From: Rossellomorea vietnamensis
GTDB lineage: Bacteria > Bacillota > Bacilli > Bacillales > Bacillaceae_B
DNA length: 64,000 nucleotides
Assembly: GCF_001305855.1 (NCBI RefSeq)
Contig: NZ_LIXZ01000004.1
Location: forward strand, 170,120 to 234,119
Reading direction: 5' to 3'
Below, piece after piece: positions 58,535-64,000 of this stretch; position 1 is the first letter of the stretch, and each line of letters begins with the position of its first letter. A model generated the notes under the pieces. That model had not been told where the DNA came from. It did not search any database and saw only the letters and a list, made by a program, of their open reading frames with translations. Position numbers and translations under genes: made by a program.

Positions 58535-59209
58535 TTACACAAACTTCACGATGTCTTCATAAGGACGGCGTGATTTCGGTGCAGGTTCATTGACTCGGTA
58601 CCCGAATGCAACCATGACAGAAATACTGAAACTGCCGTCTTCAAGTAAGCCCTCTTCATCCAGCAGCTTATTCATTTTCTCAATGTCAAAGCCTTCGATC
58701 GGACAGGAGTCGACCCCGATCTGGGCAGCAGCCGTCATCATATTGCCAAGGGCTAAATAAGTCTGCTTTCCGGCCCAGTCGTATAAAGGACGATCACCTT
58801 CAAGTAAATCGAAATCAACCTTCTGGAACTGTTCGATCCGCTCTAAGTATTTTGCCAGATGATCCGCAGGCATGTTCTTTTTATTTTTGAAATGATCCTG
58901 TAAATAGTCTGAATCGTACTTGGTATCCTTCTTAGTCCTCGCAAGGATCACGACGAAATGACTGGCTTCCGGCAGTTTTCCGTATGCTCCCCACGCAGTG
59001 TTCTTGATCTTTTCTCTCAGTTCAGGATTTTGGATGACCACAAATCTCCATGGTTCGAACCCGAATGAGCTTGGTGAAAGTCTCCCTGTTTCCATAATGA
59101 ACCTGAAATCGTCATCGGAAACCTTCTTGTTCGGATCGAACTCTTTCGTTGCATGTCTGAAATGATAAGCATCTAAAATGTCTTGCTTGATTTGTTCTTT
59201 TGTAGACAT
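58535..59209 (-). CDS. NAD(P)H nitroreductase (YfkO/NfsB-like)
   Basis: A 224-residue flavin (FMN) reductase. The block YHFRHATKEFDPNKKVSDDDFRFIMETGRLSPSSFGFEPWRFVVIQN is typical, as is the Rossmann-free nitroreductase core ending SISVMVAFGYRVNEPAPKSRRPYEDIVKFV. It forms dimers and reduces nitroaromatics or quinones with NAD(P)H. AAGGAGTG precedes the ATG. B. subtilis YfkO is a likely relative. It is monocistronic. Confidence 0.9.
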   Translation of the reverse strand: MSTKEQIKQDILDAYHFRHATKEFDPNKKVSDDDFRFIMETGRLSPSSFGFEPWRFVVIQNPELREKIKNTAWGAYGKLPEASHFVVILARTKKDTKYDSDYLQDHFKNKKNMPADHLAKYLERIEQFQKVDFDLLEGDRPLYDWAGKQTYLALGNMMTAAAQIGVDSCPIEGFDIEKMNKLLDEEGLLEDGSFSISVMVAFGYRVNEPAPKSRRPYEDIVKFV

Positions 59210-59378
59210 TGAACATTCACTCCTTAATCCTTTAATTCCAACATGTTTAATTTACCACAAGTTCAGGAGGTTAATCATGTGATGTGTTTGAAGAACTTTT
59301 TCAAAGGGATGGTGCCTGTTTTCTTGAACATTGGCGGGGGTTTCCATTTTAAAAATCTACAAAAATATGAAACTTTGT

Positions 59379-59407
59379 TTGACATTTTAGGGGTGAAGGG
59401 AATAAGA
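59379..59407 (+). promoter_or_regulatory. Promoter of the feo operon
   Basis: TTGACA, 17 bases, ATAAGA, 70 bases before feoA. I do not see a convincing Fur box in this region. Confidence 0.5.
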
Positions 59408-59476
59408 TGAACATATAATTTGCATCAGGGAAACTTTTTAACACAAATACAATATAATTTACCGGAGGAATGAAAC

Positions 59477-59728
59477 ATGTCCGAAGTCAAAACGATGCCT
59501 CTTTCAGAATGTAAGCCAGGGGACCGTGTTCTTATAACATCATTATCCTTAGAAGGTACGATGAGAAGAAGGTTATTGGATCTGGGGTTTGTAAGGGGAT
59601 CAGAGGTAGCGGTCGTTCAAAAAAGTCCACTGGGGGACCCCATGGCCTTTCGGGTGAGTGACACCACGATTGCCTTGCGGAAAGAAGAAAGTTCAAGGAT
59701 TCATGTTGAGAAAATAGGAGGTGCGTAA
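59477..59728 (+). CDS. feoA: Ferrous iron transport accessory protein FeoA
   Basis: An 83-residue SH3-like protein: MPLSECKPGDRVLITSLSLEGTMRRRLLDLGFVRGSEVAVVQKSPLGDPMAFRVSDTTIALRKEES is the full FeoA pattern. It helps FeoB transport Fe(II). It lies two bases before the FeoB GTPase gene. Confidence 0.93.
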   Translation: MSEVKTMPLSECKPGDRVLITSLSLEGTMRRRLLDLGFVRGSEVAVVQKSPLGDPMAFRVSDTTIALRKEESSRIHVEKIGGA

Positions 59729-59730
59729 GG

Positions 59731-60456
59731 ATGGATTCATACAGAATTGCCCTTGCAGGAAATCCGAATACGGGGAAAAGTACATTATTCAATCTATTGA
59801 CGGGTTTACGACAGCACACAGGGAACTGGCCGGGAAAAACAGTCATTCATGCAGAAGGTGAGTTTAAACATAACGGGACGGATTTCACCATCGTCGATCT
59901 GCCCGGGACCTATTCCCTTTACTCCAATTCAACAGATGAAGAGGTAGCGAGGGATTACATTATTTTTGATAAACCGGATGTGACGCTGGTTGTACTTGAT
60001 GCCACATCCCTTGAACGAAATATGAACCTTGCTCTTCAAGTGATGGAAATGACGGATCGGGTCATCGTAGCCTTGAATTTAATGGATGAAGCGAAGAAAA
60101 AAGGAATTGAAGTAGATAGTGAAGCACTCCGCGAAAAGCTTGGTGTTCCAATAGTGAAAATATCGGCTAGAAATAATACGGGCATAAAAGAGTTATTAGA
60201 TACTGTCCATGAAATGGCAAGAGGAAATGTACCGACCACTCCATATCGCATGACGTACTCAAATGATATTGAAAAAAAGATTGAAGAACTGTCTCCGAAG
60301 GTACGGCAGATGATCGGGGAAGAGTTTCCGATTCGATGGATTTCCCTGCGATTATTAGATGGAGATGAAAGCATACTCAACTCGTTGAATGATTACTTCC
60401 GGAGGGAACGAAAGGGAGGAGGAATGACGAATGTCTCAGTCAATGCAACCACATGA
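59731..60456 (+). CDS. feoB: FeoB GTPase part (separate gene)
   Basis: A 241-residue protein with the FeoB G domain: G1 GNPNTGKST (10-18), G2 with TGNWPGKTV, G3 DLPGTYSL, G4 NLMDE, plus part of the helical GDI region, ending shortly after LLDGDESILNSLNDYFRRE. In most bacteria this is fused to the membrane part in a ~700-residue chain. Here the frame stops 22 codons after the second gene's ribosome site region, and the membrane part starts in another frame, overlapping by 26 bases. Confidence 0.9.
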   Translation: MDSYRIALAGNPNTGKSTLFNLLTGLRQHTGNWPGKTVIHAEGEFKHNGTDFTIVDLPGTYSLYSNSTDEEVARDYIIFDKPDVTLVVLDATSLERNMNLALQVMEMTDRVIVALNLMDEAKKKGIEVDSEALREKLGVPIVKISARNNTGIKELLDTVHEMARGNVPTTPYRMTYSNDIEKKIEELSPKVRQMIGEEFPIRWISLRLLDGDESILNSLNDYFRRERKGGGMTNVSVNATT

Positions 60457-61834
60457 GGGAGATCAGGGCCTCGCGTATTTATTCAATCATGCCAAAGGGA
60501 TGTCGAGTGACAACCTGCGGGATGAAATTGTAGAAAACATTTACTCCACGAGCAGAGGGATCTGCAAAGAGGTCGTAAAATATAAAAATAAAGAACGGAT
60601 TCATTCTGAAAAGCTGGATAAAGTGCTGACTTCCCCGATTTGGGGATTCCCGATCATGCTCGCCATGCTTGGAGCGGTATTTTATCTGACAATCGCGGGG
60701 GCGAACGTTCCATCCAGCATGCTGGCACAAGGGTTCGCCTGGATGGAAGGGCAGCTGACCCTGCTCTTTAATGCTATGAATGCACCTGCCTGGCTCCACG
60801 GAGTACTGGTTCTCGGGTTCTTCAGGGGTACCGGTTGGGTGATCAGCGTCATGCTTCCACCGATGGCGATTTTCTTTCCTGCTTTTGCGCTACTTGAGAA
60901 TTACGGATATTTACCAAGGGTCGCATTCAATATGGACCGACTCTTTAAAAAAGCGGGAGGTCATGGGAAACAGTCATTGACGATGGCAATGGGCTTCGGC
61001 TGTAATGCAGCAGCCATCATGTCTACCAGGATTATTGAATCCCCAAGAGAACGGATGCTAGCCATCCTGACAAATAACTTTGTACCATGTAATGGACGCT
61101 GGCCGACGCTGATCCTGCTTTCTTCCCTATTCATGGCAGCGGGATATGCCGGTGGGATGGCTTCCTTTGTGACTGCCGGTATGGTCATGAGCATGGTGTT
61201 GATCGGGATTACCGTTACCATTGCCGTATCATGGGTGTTATCCAAAACAGCTCTTAAAGGAGTTCCCACTCATTATACACTCGAGTTACCTCCCTACCGT
61301 CGTCCGAAGATCTGGAGTACCGTCTTGCGCTCCAGTAAAGATAAATCCTGGTATGTGTTAAAAAGAGCTGTGATCGTGGCCGCGCCGGCTTCGATCATCA
61401 CGTGGATCATCGCGAATATCCATATCGGTGACACGAGCATTCTCATGCACTTTGTTGAATTCCTCGATCCGTTCGGGCAGGCACTAGGGATGGATGGTTT
61501 CATCCTGGCAGCCTTTATTATCGGACTGCCGGCCAACGAAATTGTCGTACCGATCCTGATCATGGCTTATCTTTCTCAAGGGGCGATGCTTGAGCTTGAT
61601 GACCTCACAGAATTAAAAGCGGTTTTCGTCAGTCACGGCTGGACTTGGTTAACTGCACTGAATATGATGCTCTTTTCCCTGCTCCATTTCCCTTGCGGAA
61701 CGACCCTTGTGAATATTTACAAGGAAACGAAAAGCAAGAAATGGACGTTCATGTCCTTTGCGATCCCGACAGCGATTGCGATCGGGGTCACCTTCCTGGT
61801 GGCGACCATTGTCAGGGCATTGGGCTGGGTATAA
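60431..61834 (+). CDS. feoB: FeoB membrane permease part (separate gene)
   Basis: A 467-residue membrane protein with about nine helices: two Gate domains (GFFRGTGWVISVMLPPMAIFFPAFALLENYGYLPRVAFNMDRLFKKAGGHGKQSLTMAMGFGCNAAAIMSTR, and FVPCNGRWP with the conserved Cys) and the FeoB C-terminal region. The first ~70 residues continue the helical linker of the GTPase half. Its ATG follows GGGAGGAGG at a good distance, so it can start on its own, coupled to the end of the GTPase gene. A natural split is likely; a sequencing indel is the alternative. Confidence 0.9.
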   Translation: MSQSMQPHEGDQGLAYLFNHAKGMSSDNLRDEIVENIYSTSRGICKEVVKYKNKERIHSEKLDKVLTSPIWGFPIMLAMLGAVFYLTIAGANVPSSMLAQGFAWMEGQLTLLFNAMNAPAWLHGVLVLGFFRGTGWVISVMLPPMAIFFPAFALLENYGYLPRVAFNMDRLFKKAGGHGKQSLTMAMGFGCNAAAIMSTRIIESPRERMLAILTNNFVPCNGRWPTLILLSSLFMAAGYAGGMASFVTAGMVMSMVLIGITVTIAVSWVLSKTALKGVPTHYTLELPPYRRPKIWSTVLRSSKDKSWYVLKRAVIVAAPASIITWIIANIHIGDTSILMHFVEFLDPFGQALGMDGFILAAFIIGLPANEIVVPILIMAYLSQGAMLELDDLTELKAVFVSHGWTWLTALNMMLFSLLHFPCGTTLVNIYKETKSKKWTFMSFAIPTAIAIGVTFLVATIVRALGWV

Positions 61835-61844
61835 ACCAACTGGA

Positions 61845-61885
61845 GAAGCAAATCCTTTTTTATAGGGATTTGCTTCTTGTTGTTT
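61845..61885 (+). terminator. Terminator of the feo operon
   Basis: GAAGCAAATCC/GGGATTTGCTTC stem with an A+T loop and a TTGTTGTTTC tail. Confidence 0.8.
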
Positions 61886-61951
61886 CTGAAAGGTCTGATT
61901 AAAAGTGTTACGATTGAAGAGTGCATACGCCAGGTTTACAAGGAGATCACG

Positions 61952-62560
61952 ATGAAAGAACATGATTATGACAAATTGCTGAATATCAAAACGGGTGATC
62001 GACAAATAGGCTTCCACAGATCCTTTCACTATCATCGTTATGAACCGACCCCCTATGCGGCCCTCGAGGAGTTATTTCAGCATTATGAACTGAAACGAAG
62101 GGATCGGGTCGTGGATTTCGGATGCGGGAAAGGACGATTGAACTTCTTTCTTCACCACCATTTTCAAACGACAGTCGTCGGGGTGGAAATGAACGACGAG
62201 TTTTACGGGGACTGTATGAAGAATCTTTCGACCTACCGTGAAAAAACAAAAATCAAGAACAACTCGATTTCCTTTTGCCATTGCCTGGCTGAGGATTATG
62301 ACATTCACCCGGAAGACAATCGCTTTTACTTTTTCAATCCGTTTTCTGTACAAATATTTATGAAAGTGATCAATAATATTCTCTTTTCAGTGGAAGCTTT
62401 CCCCCGTGACATCGAAATTCTTCTGTACTACAGCTCGGATGACTATGTTCATTATCTGGAGGAACATCCGTTATTTGAATTGCTTAAAGAGGTATCATTA
62501 ACGGGGCAATTTGAGCAGAATGCATATGAACGGTTCTTGGTATATGGATTGATGTATTAA
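61952..62560 (+). CDS. SAM-dependent methyltransferase
   Basis: A 202-residue class I methyltransferase. The SAM-binding motif is VVDFGCGKGRLNFFLHHHF at ~70-90, with the acidic residue in VVGVEMND. The later FYFFNPFSVQIF block resembles the NPPF-like motif of some RNA/protein methylases. ATG 61952 follows AAGGAG; the frame is open upstream into the feo terminator. The substrate is unknown. Confidence 0.85.
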   Translation: MKEHDYDKLLNIKTGDRQIGFHRSFHYHRYEPTPYAALEELFQHYELKRRDRVVDFGCGKGRLNFFLHHHFQTTVVGVEMNDEFYGDCMKNLSTYREKTKIKNNSISFCHCLAEDYDIHPEDNRFYFFNPFSVQIFMKVINNILFSVEAFPRDIEILLYYSSDDYVHYLEEHPLFELLKEVSLTGQFEQNAYERFLVYGLMY

Positions 62561-62635
62561 TCAGAATTTTTGATTTATCCGCTTTCATATCGGAGAATGA
62601 GGAGGAAGACAGAAACAGAGTGGAGGCGGATTTGA

Positions 62636-63553
62636 GTGAGAATATTAGTTGTAGGTGCAGGTGCCGTCGGTGGTTACTTCGGAGGCAGATTGGCAGAGAA
62701 AGGCGAGGACGTCACCTTTCTAGTCCGGGATAAAAGGGAGCATCAGCTGAAAGAACATGGATTGCAACTGGAAAGCGTTCATGGCGATTTTCGTTTTCAG
62801 CCGAAAACCCTTAAAGCTGAGGAAAAAGCAGAGCCGTTTGATGTCATCATTTTGTCGACCAAGGCCTATCATTTAAATGGGGCAATCGATAGCCTGACCC
62901 CTTTTGTAGGAAAAGACACGATGATCCTTCCATTATTGAACGGAATGTCACACATCGACGACCTGATTGAAGCCTTCGGGGAAGGAAAGGTGATAGGGGG
63001 CTTATGCTTTGTCGAGTCAACATTGGACGAGGCCGGAAAAGTCATTCAGACAAGCCCTATCCATGACATGGTGTTTGGAGAGAGGAATGGAGAAAGGACT
63101 TCAAGAATTGCCAGGCTGGAAGAAGCATTCTCAGGAACGAAGGCGAACTTTCGTTTATCCGATACGATCGAGGGGGAAATGTGGCATAAATATCTCTTTA
63201 TCACCACTCTTTCAGGTGTGACGTCCCTGTATCGTGCCCCGATCGGTCCGATCCGGGAGACCGGTGAAGGAGAACGGCGGATCAAGGCGGTCCTATCTCA
63301 GTCAGCGAGGGTCATGAGGAATTTGGAGGCGCCCCTCTCTAAAAATATTGAAGAAGCCCTTTTCGACAAAATCAAGGGGATGGGGTACAGCATGAAGTCT
63401 TCCCTGCAGCGGGATATGGAGAAGAATCTGTCCGTGGAGGCCGATCATTTATACGGTTATTTACTGGAGGCTGCTGAAAGCCAGGATGTAGAGGTACCTG
63501 ATTTACAGTTGATTTATGGGAATTTGAAGATTTATGAGATTGCGAGTAAGTGA
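62636..63553 (+). CDS. 2-dehydropantoate 2-reductase (PanE/ApbA family)
   Basis: A 305-residue NADPH-dependent ketopantoate reductase-like protein. The dinucleotide motif GAGAVGGYFGGRLAEKG is at the start; LPLLNGMSHIDDL and GSTLDEAGKVIQ-like segments follow. The C-terminal domain has GEMWHKYLFITTLSGVTSLYRAPIGPIRETG and SSLQRDMEKNLSVEADHLYGYLL, which match PanE. The GTG start follows GGAGGCGGA. It would make pantoate for coenzyme A. Bacillaceae carry several PanE paralogues, so this may not be the main biosynthetic one. Confidence 0.9.
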   Translation: MRILVVGAGAVGGYFGGRLAEKGEDVTFLVRDKREHQLKEHGLQLESVHGDFRFQPKTLKAEEKAEPFDVIILSTKAYHLNGAIDSLTPFVGKDTMILPLLNGMSHIDDLIEAFGEGKVIGGLCFVESTLDEAGKVIQTSPIHDMVFGERNGERTSRIARLEEAFSGTKANFRLSDTIEGEMWHKYLFITTLSGVTSLYRAPIGPIRETGEGERRIKAVLSQSARVMRNLEAPLSKNIEEALFDKIKGMGYSMKSSLQRDMEKNLSVEADHLYGYLLEAAESQDVEVPDLQLIYGNLKIYEIASK

Positions 63554-63561
63554 GAGATGTG

Positions 63562-63598
63562 ACATCAGATGCCTTTTGGGGGTGTCTGATGTTTTTTT
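63562..63598 (+). terminator. Terminator of the panE-like gene
   Basis: ACATCAGA/TCTGATGT stem with internal pairs and T7. Confidence 0.85.
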
Positions 63599-64000
63599 GG
63601 TTCTATAATATTTGTTGGGGTTCTTACACAATTTGAACATAAAAAATGCACGTAATCATCCAGTCTTTTATACTTGAGTTGTCGAGAAACAAGTATAGAT
63701 TGGAGATACGTGCATAATGAATTCTAACATAATTTTACCGGGTTTTGAAGAAGCATTGGTTACGAAAATGGAGGAAGTGGAAGAGAGACTTTGTGTTTAT
63801 GTAGAAATGCCAGTTACAGCTCACAAATGTCCGGTTTGTGCTACTTTCACCTATAAGATTCACGATTATCGTATACAAAAAATTAAGCATTTAAAGCTGT
63901 TTGAAAGACACACACTCATCTTTTACAAAAGAAGAAGATATGCTTGCCCTTGCGGGAAGAAGTTTGCGGAAAAGAATCCCTTTGTGAAACGATACCAACG
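63599..64000 (+). mobile_element. Left end of an ISL3-family insertion sequence
   Basis: From just after the panE-like terminator the sequence turns into a leader (GGTTCTATAATATTTGTTGG ...) and an ISL3-type transposase start. The left inverted repeat probably begins at ~63599 (GGTTCT) or at ~63619 (GGGTTCTTACACAA); the right end is outside the window, so neither the repeat nor a target duplication can be confirmed. Confidence 0.7.
63717..64000 (+). CDS. ISL3-family transposase, N-terminal part
   Basis: An open frame that runs off the window end, 94 codons seen. It starts MNSNIILPGFEEALVTKME and shows the N-terminal zinc-binding arrangement of ISL3 transposases: HKCPVC near residue 40, IHDYRIQKIKHL after it, and YACPCGKKF near 80. 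The DDE catalytic part lies beyond the window. Confidence 0.85.
   Translation, partial: MNSNIILPGFEEALVTKMEEVEERLCVYVEMPVTAHKCPVCATFTYKIHDYRIQKIKHLKLFERHTLIFYKRRRYACPCGKKFAEKNPFVKRYQ

Overview
The window looks like chromosome from a low-to-moderate G+C, spore-forming Firmicute of the Bacillaceae (Bacillus/Rossellomorea-like). This rests on strong AGGAGG ribosome binding sites with some TTG and GTG starts, sigma-A promoters, a CcpA cre site, a P450 BM3-type fatty-acid hydroxylase with its Bm3R1-type repressor, a KinB-like kinase, and proteins typical of Bacillus (DbpA, HflX, CtaG, BrnQ, GabD, HssRS/HrtAB, FeoAB). The genus is an inference. No rRNA, tRNA, CRISPR array or prophage was seen.

Layout. 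0-8.2 kb: the 3' end of a DEAD-box helicase gene, an AraC-type regulator, then a LacI-controlled carbohydrate locus (regulator, debranching-type glycosidase, binding lipoprotein, two permeases, no ATPase). 8.3-12.2 kb: self-sufficient CYP102 P450 and its TetR repressor. 12.4-16.6 kb: a 44-residue membrane peptide, a short-chain dehydrogenase, a soluble PAS chemoreceptor and hflX. The hflX leader encodes a 13-residue RLR peptide and has an intrinsic terminator. 16.8-28.5 kb: DUF2243/CtaG, a six-blade propeller protein, an AGCS symporter, a GntR/DUF1648 pair, a transglutaminase lipoprotein and a GGDEF-EAL protein. 28.7-34 kb: an ABC ATPase plus a 1515-residue FtsX-permease/M1-peptidase fusion. 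34-43.7 kb: small transporters, HxlR/VOC, GNAT, BrnQ with an attenuator-like leader, GabD, a quinone-oxidoreductase-like protein, an Xre/membrane pair and an amine oxidase. 43.8-47.1 kb: ArsR/AraC regulators with SRPBCC-domain proteins. 47.2-53.1 kb: transporters and a complete HssRS-HrtAB heme-stress module. 53.3-58.5 kb: an ECF-like sigma gene with clpP, a C45-type hydrolase and an Xre-PAS/KinB-like kinase pair. 58.5-64 kb: a nitroreductase, feoA with a split feoB, a methyltransferase, a PanE-like reductase and the start of an ISL3-type insertion sequence.

The most notable features are: (1) the hflX leader, which resembles the antibiotic-inducible hflXr attenuator known from Listeria; (2) a family of palindromic elements (arm GAGGGACGGACCTC and its complement) at 17 places between 12.5 and 43.8 kb, nearly always directly after stop codons; (3) the FtsX-M1 fusion; (4) an ECF sigma-clpP pair; (5) the split feoB; and (6) a possible attenuator upstream of brnQ.

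Several units form coherent circuits. LacI has three matching operators and a cre site. The TetR repressor has palindromes at its own promoter and upstream of the P450. HssR has a direct repeat placed over the hrtBA promoter.
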